NCBI GenBank assembly: GCA_034401135.1
Contig: JAWZSP010000004.1
Span: 4,712,001 to 4,776,000, forward strand
DNA: 64,000 bases
Reading direction: 5' to 3'
Source of the DNA: Volutella citrinella
Lineage: Eukaryota > Ascomycota > Sordariomycetes > Hypocreales > Nectriaceae
Shown here: in pieces, positions 35,533 to 46,212 of the stretch
How the letters are laid out: the number at the start of each line of letters is the position of its first letter
How positions within the stretch are numbered: the first letter of the stretch is position 1
Translations under genes and position numbers: made by a program
The notes under the pieces: generated by a model
The model's database searches: none
What the model was told of the DNA's origin: nothing
Seen by the model: only the letters and a program-made list of their open reading frames with translations

Positions 35533-36698
35533 CTAATTTTTGACACCGGTAGTCTCCTCGGCTAGCGTATCAGCCTTGAGAGCTGGTCTATCGGCCTTGC
35601 CGGCGGTCGTCTGCAATATCACATTAGCTTAGAACTGTATACGTGCACACACCCTTTGAATGGGCATCTCTGGTGCTTCTGCTGTCTTGGGAAATGGGAC
35701 AACTTACACCTCCATCAACAGGCATGATAAGGCCAGTAATCCAGCCAGCTTCCTTTGAGGCAAGGAACAAGATGGCTGCACATCTGTCAGCAACAGCCTA
35801 CTTCAACGAATCAGGTTGACATACCGAATCCCACATCCCAGCCAGTTCCCTCCTTCTTCATGAGGTTTTGGTTGATTCGGGCCTGCCGCATCTCGTCCGT
35901 CATACCCCGACCTCGGGTCATGGGAGTAAAGACCATTCCCGGGGCCACGCAGTTGACGCGAATGTTCTCGCGGCCGTGGTGGGCAGCCATGGCTCGCGTC
36001 ATCTGGATAATGGCTCCCTTTGTTGTGGGGTACAGCAAGCTTGGGTTTCCACCAAGTACTGCCTCCAGTCATTAGTGTGCAAGTTTGGTAGGCTATGCAA
36101 TTGAGCAACGGAACTTACAGCCGCTCACAGACGACATGTTGATGATGGAGCCGCGGCCCTGCTTCCTCATCTCGGGAATGGCGTGGCGGCTCATCATCAC
36201 CATGCTGGTGACATTAATTTTGAAGTCTCGCTCCCAAGCGTCGAGGTTGATGGTGGTAGCGTCACCCATGGCACCGCCGACACCAACTGACTGCTGGTTA
36301 GCGCATTTTCAAGGCACCTTCCATGCCTCACGTACCAATATTGACCAAGATGTGCAGAGATCCGAACATCTCGACAGTTTTGGCCACTGCGTTCTGGCAT
36401 GAAGCCTCGTCGGTGACGTCTGCTTGGATAACCTCCGAGATTCCTCCCTCTAGGTCAATCATGCGCTTCGTCTCCTTGGCCCAGTCCACGTTGAAGTCAA
36501 CCAGCGCCACCTTGGCTCCGTGGCGGGCGAGAAGAATAGCAGCAGCTCGGCCATTGCCAATCTCACCTTGTCGACGAATTAGCTCCATGCGACAAACAGG
36601 CCCGAGTGACAGTGAGTGTACATACCGTCCATGCGAGACCCAGCCCCCGTCACAATGGCGACGTCGCCGGTGAAATCGAATCCGCGTGCCGGTGCCAT
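35533..36698 (-). CDS. Short-chain dehydrogenase/reductase (classical SDR)
   Basis: NAD(P)-dependent oxidoreductase. Minus-strand exons 36698-36626, 36566-36336, 36286-36119, 36058-35825, 35775-35708, 35610-35533, in phase, 283 residues. Rossmann start DFTGDVAIVTGAGS, followed by a longer loop RMDGEIGNGRAAA in place of the usual GIGRA; then ALVDFN (acidic residue favouring NAD), the LVNI strand end, INMSSVSG with catalytic Ser, YPTTK with catalytic Tyr and Lys, NCVAPGMVFTPM, and GLIMPVDGG. The C-terminal exon adds about 25 residues. Substrate is unknown. It sits between the regulator and the dienelactone hydrolase, with a CGG-N7-CCG site 227-245 bp before its start. Confidence 0.92.
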
Positions 36699-37442
36699 GA
36701 TTGAGGATTGGACTAAGGCGGCTTTGACTAAAAGAAATGGAAAATTGATGTAACTGATTGTGACGATACAATGGTAATGTCAGAATGCAAGCTACACAGT
36801 GAGTTCAAAGGCGATGCGGCCTGTATTCTTCCTGGTATATTAGACGGGTTTTAATCTAGCATCCATTAAACCTAAACTGGGCTTGAGTTGGGAAATTCGG
36901 GGTCCAGGTAGCTGGCAATTATGGCCGCGGAGATTCGCCGCGGCGCCGTCGGGGCACTAGCCAACTTGTGGAGGGCCACGAAGTACATCCAATCGCCACG
37001 ATCCATGGTCCGTGGGGATGCTATTGAGAGTCTAATTGCCGTCAGCTCGGCAAGACATCCGTGGAGAAATGGAGGGGGGCGAGAATGGGGTTGGGAATGG
37101 AAATGGGGGAGATGCGGGCTCCACGTGGACTTCGGGATGCACCATCGTCTTGTGCGAGTAGAACGAGCGGAATAAAATCGCACCAGAGGAGCTCCAGAAA
37201 TGGCCCCTTGGCTCAACTTGACCAAGGTAATCATGAGTACGCATTGTGATTTACGTCAGGTGTGGTTGATGAGCAGACCATTCGATCCGCATTTTTGACA
37301 CGAGCGTATGAGAATTAGCCCAAAACTACTACTAACTAATACTAACACACACCTAGCCTTAGCTAAGGCGGAATGCGACTAGATAATTAACGAGAAAGAT
37401 CTATCTATTTCTACCAATTGTCTATATAGAATTACAATGGCG
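36699..37442. other. Intergenic, promoter of the SDR
   Basis: No gene. Contains one CGG-N7-CCG site within CCGCGG-N7-CCGCGG at 36925-36943; the part next to 37442 is the 3' flank of the hydrolase. Confidence 0.5.
36925..36943. promoter_or_regulatory. CGG-N7-CCG site upstream of the SDR
   Basis: CCGCGG-AGATTCG-CCGCGG, the same framework and spacing as at 32488-32506, 227-245 bp upstream of the SDR start. Confidence 0.55.
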
Positions 37443-38437
37443 CTATTTGGACATCCAGTAATCGAACCAACCTACGATTCCGTCAAGACTCTGCTCCTTG
37501 ACCCATCCTGCCTCCTCGTTAGCAACATATCTGAAGACAAATGGCAAATGACTCACGTTCATAGGGGTCGTTCTGGTTGCCTCGGAGTGCAAAGCCGTGC
37601 TCTACACCGGAAAAGACCTGGTAGTGAAATGTCTTGCCTTCCGACTGTAGAATGTCCAGTGCCCGGCGTCTGGAGGGCACGTCAAAGGTATGGTCCACCT
37701 CTGAACACGAGAGGAATAGAGGTTCTAGCCCGGGATAGTTAGCCATGCGCCCTGAATACAGGCCGACTCAGTGCAAGATTTGCATGAGAAAAGATGCCTG
37801 CGCTTACTCTTCAAGTCGAAAAAGTGATGCTCCTTGAGGAACGCCGGGTGGGCAAAGGCGCCAACTGTGACGGTGTCGCCGGCCAGCTCGTTGCAGACGT
37901 ATGGTGCGCCAAAGCAGTATCCCACGCATGCAAACTTGGTATTGCTGGTGCCATATTGTTTCTTGACGGCCTGGACCCATTTGGGCACTGCCGCATCGGC
38001 AAACGTCGTGTGCTTGATCTTCCAGGCCTCGTAGTCAAAGTCGGGGTTCTGCGCATCGTGGCGGTTCTTTCTGTGCTTCCACACGGGGTCCTGTTGACTA
38101 ATTGTTAGTCAAACCGACTCAATGGCAGACAGGTGAACATGCTTACGCCACGGAAGTAGTCCAGCCCCAGCACCAAGTAGCCCGCGTCGGCGAACGCATC
38201 CATCACCAGGAAGCCGTTTGGGAACATGCCCCAAACATCTGGAAAGTATAAGAGGATGTTCCCATTGGCTTTGTCGGCTGGCGGCTTGGAGATGTATGTT
38301 TCGACGTCTGCAATCGTCTCCCAGGTGCCTCGTGACTCCCCTTCGTGAATGGTGCCTTTCAGACAGCAGGCTCCGCTGGGCTTGGCCAGGTACCGAGACT
38401 CTTGAGTCTGGGGCTCTTGTGATACGGATTGTCCCAT
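37443..38437 (-). CDS. Dienelactone hydrolase family protein
   Basis: Alpha/beta hydrolase opening cyclic lactones (dienelactone-type) in the cytosol. Minus-strand exons 38437-38147, 38090-37808, 37751-37557, 37507-37443, in phase, 277 residues. Nucleophile Cys in VGYCFGAPYV, acid Asp in SCSEVDHTFD, base His in GVEHGFALRG. Fungal DLH features: CCLKGTIHEGESRGTW near the N-terminus, LYFPDVWGMFPNGFLVMDAFADAGY, LGLDYFRGDPVWKHR and the C-terminal WFDYWMSK reached through a 49-nt intron. The start at 38437 (MGQSVSQEP) is chosen over an upstream Met at 38491 as nearer the family N-terminus. The 21-bp palindrome 247-267 bp upstream is shared with the divergent transporter. Confidence 0.92.
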
Positions 38438-38986
38438 TATTCCTTGGTAACTACGATGTACGGCGGAGAAGAAGGGATGCGTAGGCTCCAACGATGGAGG
38501 AGGGGGAGAGATTCATTTGAGTAGTCGGGACACAAGTGACGACTTGCCCGCCTCGGGGACATACCCCACGATAGACACGGCATGGTGGATCAGCGGGGAA
38601 GGTCCAGGTAGAGTCGCCACGCGTTGTGTGGTGTAGATGTCATGGTCATCATGCGCGCTCGGGTGTTGACACTTCGCAGAGTTTCCACGGACATTGTCCG
38701 TGGACCAATGCCTTCGGGTCCCAACGTTGCTAACCTCGTTAGTGCAGAACCAACGGCCTGAGCGGCAACCGAGTTTGCAATCTGCGACTGAGGTCGAGAC
38801 TTGTGTGGGGCCCCGCAAAACAAGACAACTCTCCCCAGAGAATGACCTGACTCGATCTCCGAACCCCCATCAATCTCATCAATTTATTAATACCCCAGAA
38901 TGACTGTCCTGTAGTTTGAGAAGGCGACCATCATCCATTCCTCCTCTACTCCTTGCTACTCGGCCTTCTCTTCTCCAACCACAACG
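38438..38986. other. Divergent promoter of hydrolase and transporter
   Basis: No gene. Contains the 21-bp palindrome at 38684-38704, roughly centred between the two start codons. Confidence 0.6.
38684..38704. promoter_or_regulatory. 21-bp perfect palindrome with CGG-N7-CCG
   Basis: Two 10-base arms (TCCACGGACA and its complement) around a single T. The centre is CGG-ACATTGT-CCG (38688-38700), one base different in the N7 from the site at 32491-32503. Placed 247 bp before the hydrolase start and 283 bp before the transporter start, so it can serve both. Confidence 0.65.
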
Positions 38987-41196
38987 ATGCACGCCACAGA
39001 CAAAGTTGCCGCCGAAGGGCCCCCGAGCGTCACCGCAGTTGAGGACTGCGACGCCAAGAGGATGGCGGAGATGGACGAGAGCCAGAAGGATAATGCTGTG
39101 GGATACAGTGACTACCTCGAGTCCCGGGATATCGAGTTTACTGATGCCGAGGTGAGTCCTGTGATGCGCTAAGCAACTGTCAGCTTCCCTCATGTCCAAG
39201 TCCACGAAACTTACCATCTGTTACTCGCCAGGCACGCAAACTTCGATGGAAACTCGACTTGATCATCCTTCCCATGTTCCTCGTCACGCAGGCTCTGCAG
39301 TTCATGGACAAGACTTCTCTCAACTATGCAAACCTCTTCGGATACCAGAAGGCTCTGAATCTCAAGGGACAGGAGTTTAACTATCTCTCTGCTAGTAAGC
39401 GAATGGAAGAGCCACTCTTGCTTGATATCGGGGCGCTGACTGGTACTTAAAAGTGATTTATGCTGGATACTTCTTTGGCCAATATCCTTGTGGATGGTTG
39501 ATTGGAAGATTTCCTGCCCAAAAGGTCATGTCCATCAGCATCGCCATGTGGGGTTTGATGGTCATCATCATGACCCAAAGCCGTACCTACTCTAGCGCCT
39601 GTACGTTAATGACCCTTCATCTTTGTATTTTTCGACGGAACTAACAAGATATCCAGTGGCCGTGCGATGTAAGCCAACATAATGCTCCTTCAGGGCCAGA
39701 CCGGACTTACTGACAGCGTTCAATAGTCATCATGGGAATTTTTGAGGCTTCTGTTACTCCGTAAGTCTTGAATCCCTTTTGTTGACCCCAGCACCGGACG
39801 AAGCGTCGCAGTATGCCATCAGAATGTCTAATGAATGAAATAGAGGTCTTACGCTCATGACCGGTTTCTGGTACACACGGCGGGAAATCCCCCTGCGCCA
39901 GTGTATCTGGTACTCGTCCCTTGGCTGGGGAGGCATTGTGAGTAAAGCCCATCAGACTCACAAACACAGCAACCTCTCTAATACAGGCATAGATCGGATC
40001 GTACATTTCCATGGGAGTGTCTAAGCTCCCTGCCGATATGAAGCCCGAGCGTTGGGAGTTGATCTTTTACATTGTACGTCACTCATCCCTGAACGAAGAG
40101 GCATTAGACTTACGGAGACCAGCTTGGAGGTGCTACTATGCTCTGGGCCATTGTCATCTGGGTCGTCCTCCCGGATTCTCCCTCCAGCGCGCGCTTCCTC
40201 AACCACCGCGAGCGCCTCATCGCCGTCGCCCGCGTCGCCAGCAACGAGACCGGCATCAAGAATAAGGCCTTTGACAAGAGCCAGATAAAGCTGGGCTTCC
40301 TTGACCCCAAGACGCTGCTCATCTTCATATCTGTGTTTGCCGCGTACGTGTCTCTCGTCCCAAGTGCTTTGGACATCTTCTAACTCTGACATCAGTGCGA
40401 TTCCCAATGGCGTCGTCAACTCCTTCTCCACCATCATCATCCGCGATATGGGCTTCAGCACGACAAAGACGACACAGCTCAAATCCGTCGGCGATGCTGT
40501 CCAGATTGTTGCGCTGCTCATCGGTGGTACCATTATCCTCAATGTGCCCAACTGTGAGTCTTTGAGCGGTAGGAGTGGTTGCTCTCGGTCAACTTGCTAA
40601 CAGGAGAATAGCTCGCCTGATAACTGCGACCGTTGCAAACATGATTTGCACCGTCGCAGCAGCCTGCATGGCATACCTCCCCCAAGATAATACCTGGGGC
40701 AGACTGGCCGCTTTTTGGCTGGTCAACTCGCAGTCTGTTGGATTCACAGTGTCTCTGACCACCATCTCGTCCAACATGGCTGGATACACCCATCGTTCTC
40801 TGGCCAGCGCCCTGGTCTTGTAAGTTGAACGCATTCAACTATCCTGCCCTGAAAACATGCTAACTTATGACACAGCACGGCTTACTGCTGGGGTAACTTT
40901 GCCGGCCCATTCGTTGTGAAGCCCTCCGAGGCTCCTCACTTCAAGGGCGCCACGATCGGTTTGCTTGTAGGATATGCCATCAAGTTTGTCTGCCATCTTA
41001 GCCTTCTCGGTAAGTCCCCGTGCCGACCCTTGATGCCAGTCTTGTCAAATACTAACAACGATCGACAGTCTACATGTTCATGATCAACAGACACCGCGAC
41101 AACACATATGGTGAGCCGAACAAGGAACGAAGCAAGGAAGCTGGAATGAGAGATCAGACAGAGTTTGAGAACAAGGACTTTAGATATGTTCTCTAA
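38987..41196 (+). CDS. MFS anion transporter, Dal5/allantoate-permease family
   Basis: Proton-coupled uptake of an organic anion across the plasma membrane. Exons 38987-39151, 39232-39394, 39454-39600, 39657-39668, 39727-39760, 39844-39937, 39993-40073, 40123-40343, 40396-40553, 40612-40819, 40876-41009, 41069-41196, in phase, 514 residues. Family marks: KLRWKLDLIILPMFLVTQALQ, MDKTSLNYANLFG, MIYAGYFFGQYPCGWLIGRFPAQKV, VRFIMGIFEASVTPGLTLMTGFWYTR, FYILGGATMLWAI and LPDSPSSARFL after TM6, AYCWGNFAGPFV near the end. One exon is only 12 nt. Carriers of this group import allantoate, vitamins and aromatic or dicarboxylic acids. By position it would supply the cluster substrate. Confidence 0.93.
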
Positions 41197-41726
41197 TCTA
41201 GCAGAGACAGTGGCACCTGGCTTTGTGCCGAAGGCGCTTGCGACCATCAAGCCTTTATCGTTGGCAGCCTAGGCGAAATATTGCACGACTCGAGTCTTTG
41301 CTCAAAGATTTCGATGAATCCAGCTATTGAATTACACCTAATACTTTGCAAACATGTTTTGTTGATGGTGCATTGATGTCCCCATGGTGCTGTACGACGA
41401 CAGGCTGTCATCGTTGAGAGAATTGTTGACTGCTCCAAAAACGCAGTAAAGCTTGCATTCATTGTGAACAGAGTCAAGTCAATCAATGAGAAGAAAGAAT
41501 CAAGAAATCGAGTGCCCTGCTTCCCAACTATCCTGTCAAAGGCACGACTGTAATTGCTTCTCGGTCCAATTCCAGAGCAACTCCCGCAGCTCACAGTCCT
41601 CGCCCCTCTCGCCCTTCACCACCACCACTGGCCCAGGGTACTCTCCAGATTCGACCCCGCGGCTCACTGCTGCCTGGAGCTGGTTGTAGACTCACTGCCA
41701 CCGGGAAAGCACAGGGTGACAGAGCG
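41197..41726. other. Convergent intergenic region
   Basis: 3' flanks of the transporter and the C2H2 gene. Nothing seen; marks the right edge of the catabolic cluster. Confidence 0.5.
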
Positions 41727-42493
41727 TCACACGCGTGATGACAAGTATTGTAGAAACGCCCACAGAGGATTCAGCCCAATGTCTTCATCGCAGGCGTCGC
41801 TCTCGGCATGCTGCAACAAGCCACTCATCCACTTGAACACAGCATCACATGTGGGACACGAAAATTCGTACGGATAGTCGTTGGTCGTGTATTGGTCCGA
41901 CCAGTTGCAGTCCTTGGCCACGTCGCAGACAAAGTCATCGTCTGCGCCGGAGTCGCATGTTCCGGCCTCTAGATGCAGCACCATGGCCGACGTGGACTCG
42001 AACCCTCTCGAGCAGCCAAAACAATCGACATCTCGCGCAACGTGGGTTCTCCGATGCTAAAGGAAAAGCCTTGTCAGCGAATGTCTCGGCATGGGGTGGA
42101 CCAGGCAAGGTCGGGAAGGGTGAGGCCTACATTGTGCAGATTGGACGCCGAGCTGAAGTAGTCGCCACAGGTGACGCATTTATTGTGGACATCCACATCA
42201 TGTTCCTCGAGCTCATCCTGGTCGTGGAAATTGAGGCCACAGTCGACGCAGGTGTTGTGCTCACTCTCGCGGTGATCATCCAAGTCCTGCGCGTCCCAAA
42301 AGTCGTTGATGTAGTCGCAGTCAGGGCAGAGATGATGCTGCGAGGAGCTGTTGATGTGCTGCGACTTGGCGGACGGGTTGACAAAATGCCGGTCGCATCG
42401 TTTGCAGTACGTGGCCGCGTGCTTGCTGTCCGCGTGCTGTCCGAGGGCTTGGGCCGAAACAAAATGCCAATCGCAGGGTCTGCAGTACCACAT
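41727..42493 (-). CDS. C2H2 zinc-finger protein
   Basis: Minus-strand exons 42493-42131 and 42056-41727, in phase, 230 residues. About seven C2H2-like units, most of them CX2C...HX3-4H: YCRPC, YCKRC, LCPDC, TCVDC, KCVTC, DCFGC and SCPTC, each followed by an Hx3-5H or H/C pair. Linkers are irregular and not TGEKP-like, as in many fungal C2H2 proteins that bind RNA or proteins as well as DNA. The fifth finger is completed across the intron (SASNLHN joined to HRRTHVARD). No other domain. Function unknown; nuclear role assumed from the fingers only. Confidence 0.85.
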
Positions 42494-42959
42494 GGTGGGC
42501 TGGTCGCTTTGAGACGATTTCCAGAGGTGGTTGATGGATCATTCACCGCGGGGCAACTCGGAGTGAGGTAAATGCAACGAACGACCTGGTTGATTGTGAG
42601 CGAAACGGATGGAACATGATGGACTGCTGGATTGTTTGCTCGGCATTTTCAGCATTCCGCCGCCACCGCTTGGACCTTGGAATGCGACGTTACACAGCAT
42701 GTAAATGGCATCAATCTAACCGCGAAGCTCTGGAGCTTGCCCTGACACTGTGATAAAAGCAGTCTATTGGGATGGGATGAGCACTCCCAAGTATCTAGAT
42801 GGGGTATCATGACTTGGAGAGGTAAAGTGCTACTAATGGTAGGCTGCTCTCGGAGATGCGGCCTGTCCTTCGTCGCAACAGCGTATCCTACAGCCTCAAC
42901 GCAATATACGCCCAACTCCCGAAACTTTCTGGCTATTGGACTTTTGGACCCATCTCGTA
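42494..42959. other. Intergenic
   Basis: Promoter of the C2H2 gene and 3' end of the next gene. Nothing else seen. Confidence 0.45.
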
Positions 42960-45383
42960 TCATAACCACATGAGGTCTTGCCGTTTCCCCGGAAACATCA
43001 ACTTGCATGGCCATCCCTTTTGGCTGTGCACTTCACCAATCATCCGGACCAGCCACTTTGTCGGGGTGATGGGGATCCAAAACTCGCATTTCTCAGTCTT
43101 CAAGACATTGATGCCCGCGTTCCACGACTCTTTGCAGCCGCCGTCGTCCCCCAAGTTTAACTGGGCGTGAGAAATGGACATATGGATGGCTGCAGCTATA
43201 AAGGCATGCCGAGTCCGAAAAGGCTCCAATTGCTGCATCATCCAGAAGGCGTATTTCCAACGGCGTAATGCTTCAGTGTAATCGAGCCTCTCGTGGCTGA
43301 GCCGAGCCGAGAACAAGACTCGCCGCATGTAGATTGTCTGCTCATTGACATCGTCCACACAAGAGGGCTCCCTGTCAATAAGTTGCTGAAGCATCGACTG
43401 GGCCGCATCATACCTCTTGAGACCCAAAAGCGCTTCCATCGAGGCTGAAATGACGTGACGGTAGGTGCGCTGCTTCTTTTCGACGTCTGGCATTTCCAGT
43501 TCCGGCCCAATAAGGTTGAATGCACGGTCATATTCGCCGAGCTCAGAGTATGCATCTGCAAGCTTTGCAACCGTGAGCTTCCTCGTGTTGACGTGAATAG
43601 GACTTGTAATGTACAACTGTAGATACTGCTCCATCGAGGCACATGCGTCCCGGAACTCTCCTATGGACCGAAAGAACCTCGTCGTGGTGCCCTGGAGGCG
43701 ACGTGTCACCTCAATTTCTAGCGTGGAAAGAGGATAGATGCCTTTCCATTGATAGATCAGCGAGGTAACATCATCTTGGTAGAGTTGAATCTTCATCTCT
43801 AGCAGAGCGATGTGTATCCTCCCCATAATACCGTTGTTGAGTCGTGTCGTGGGTTCTAGAGGTCGAGCCGTGACACTCGTGATTATTCTCTCGGCATTTT
43901 CAAGACTACCACCATGCATAGAGACTATACTTTCGTATAATGCAACTGATGCATGTAAAGAGGGGGCCATTGGCTTTTGAAGCAGAGCACGGGCTCGTTG
44001 AACTGCAGAGCGGCGAACAACGTAGGCGCCTTTTTCGGCCAGGAAAAGAAGGACTTCGATCAGTGAAACCCTCAAGGCCGTTGGCACTCGCTTCTGGCTT
44101 GTCATGAGCCTGTCGAGCAGCTCCCATATAGCAGTCTTGAACATTTCAGACCTGTCGGTATTAGAAAGGTACGAACCAAATGAGCATGGAGACGGACATA
44201 CCACTCTGAATTGCTCTCAAAGTACGTAGGACAGCTAAAGCAGATGATGCGTAAAGCGATGATGGAGAGCGACCTGGCAGTCTCAGTATTCAGTGCAACT
44301 GAAAGGAAATCATGGACTCCAGGAGCCAGAGAGAGAGTTGGGGTTTCATCCTCCAAAACCTCCTGTATAATGTGATTGTTGGAAACGGACAGGTCAAACT
44401 GGGCAGGATCCGCCAATATGGAGATCATGTCGATGGGTAGACCGAAATCCGCGGCACTGGTCAGCTTTATCTCTCCGTCCGTATCCCATCGGCGCTGAGG
44501 CATGCTTGTGGCCTTGAGCAGGCCGACTGGAACCTTGACCCCACCCAAGCCATGTAGAATTAACATCAAGTGATCTGTGTGTGAAAGCACATATGGGTAC
44601 TCTGAGTAGAGGTTGTAGTACGGCAGTGGTAGTGTGGGGTCTGTATCATCATGAGCGGGACCGTCACCACGAGCGTACAACAGCGACTTACTAGCCAGTC
44701 GACTCGTAATTAATCGACGAACCCATTCACTATAGTCGGGTGCACGAAGACGCAATGCCTGAAGGTGGGAAAAGGCTTGTTCATCCTCAAATGTCAAGTA
44801 TTTCTCATATCTTGGGGATATCAGTACATGTGGAGCTTCAAAGGGGGTTGCGGATGATTTGGGCTTACGTGGACGCGGGCACTTCCAGCGGAAGCCAAAG
44901 AACTGAGCCCATGTCGCCGAGGCGATGGGCAATCTTGAGATATTTCGTACCCGCATATCGCATCTCTGCCTCGGTCATGGATGGCATGAAGCAAGTGAAG
45001 TCTGGTGGAACGACGACTGTGGCGCGCAATTGAGACCTGAGAAACACCACAATGCAGGCGAGCCGCCGACGCAGCTCGGTATGCGCCTGAGACTCGTGGG
45101 GGCCGAGTTCCCAGAAGGATTCAATATCATTCGCATATTGCTGCGTTATTTTGTCCAGCTCCGGGGTATTCAGGTGCTTGACAGCGGCGATTCTATGCGT
45201 GCGTGGTTGCAGAGGCGTGATATGGTACGGAACCTGTTGGGCCAGGGCTCTGGACTGCTTGAGAATGGAACGAATAAGCGTGAGATGCTTGGTGAAATCC
45301 GAGGCAAGGCTCTCGGCCTGTTGCTCGTCAAAGCGTGTGGACAGCTGGCGAATAGAGGTACAGAGGCAGCTTGCCATAGTCAT
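42960..45383 (-). CDS. Large fungal protein of unknown function with helical repeats
   Basis: Minus-strand exons 45383-44869, 44810-44202, 44151-42960, in phase, 771 residues. No enzyme motif or zinc cluster. The N-terminal third is helical and soluble (LSTRFDEQQAESLASDFTKHL). The C-terminal half reads like degenerate TPR repeats: KLADAYSELGEYDRAFNLIG, ISASMEALLGLKRYDAAQSM, RLDYTEALRRWKYAFWMM and IHMSISHAQLNLGDDGGCKE, spaced by about 40-60 residues. No signal peptide or membrane helix. The start at 45383 is uncertain, as the frame stays open to an upstream Met at 45590. Role unknown; TPR-like form suggests a protein-binding scaffold. Confidence 0.7.
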
Positions 45384-46212
45384 GGCTGAATTCGACAGAT
45401 ACAGGGGGAAAGACGCGTCGACCGGGCAGCTGCTCGGGGCTAGACGAGGCGCGGAAGCGTCACTTGTGCCAGAGCAAAAGGAAAATTCTCTGCCTGCGTC
45501 TCTCCTTGAATCGTGGCGCTGGTTCGTCATCCTCCTGGCCGAGACCGATGGAATCTGTGGCATCACTCTCCCCGGTCCCCCACGAACCATTTTTCTCCAC
45601 AGTTCGAATATTGTGGATCTTCTCCCATGGGAGAAGACCCATCGCTTTGGTCAGCCAATCTTGTGCCGTTCTTTGGCAAATAGTGGGGTTCATTGCCAAG
45701 CCGGCGAGCCATTGCCGGATCAATATATAACCACGCTCCCCCGATGAAGATGTGCTGTGTAATTGACAACAACTGTCGCCGAGATATCCACCATGAAATG
45801 ATCATGAATTCATGAGTTCTGTGCCGATTCCGGCCGCATTTTACAATTCTGGCATGATGCATTATCGGCAGAACCATGGCGGCGACGCTACCGCTCCAAA
45901 AACACCTAAAGCCCATGCGCCAAAGGTCTAACCTTGCCGCGCGTCCCCTAGTCTCATACACGCGATGACAAAATGAGCCCAATCGCCTCCCTATTTCCAC
46001 CACACGGATAAGCGCCAGGACTCCTCATTATCCTAGCAACCGATAGATCTCGTCTACGGTCCCATGCGATCGTGAAGCTAGCCCCTTGGTCAGAGGATTG
46101 AGAAGCGAAGCTATTTGTCGCTTGACAGAGGTATTGTATCCACCAGCTCTTTCGTTAGATACTCGACGCCTGCCCAATACTTTCCGGCAGGATGCTGTCC
46201 TAAGCGCAAGGC
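45384..46212. other. Intergenic
   Basis: About 830 bp. Upstream region of the 771-residue protein, which may extend to 45590 if the longer start is used, and 3' flank of the next regulator. No other gene seen. Confidence 0.45.

Noticed and set aside
36600..36698. Unusual glycine-loop (SRMDGEIGNGRA) in the cluster SDR as a broken coenzyme site
   Set aside because: The splice junction is good and similar longer loops are, from memory, found in a subset of fungal SDRs, so it is not evidence of damage.
42005..42030. tRNA T-arm-like GGTTCGAGTCC on the minus strand
   Set aside because: The bases code CSRGFES within the C2H2 gene, and no cloverleaf stems flank them.
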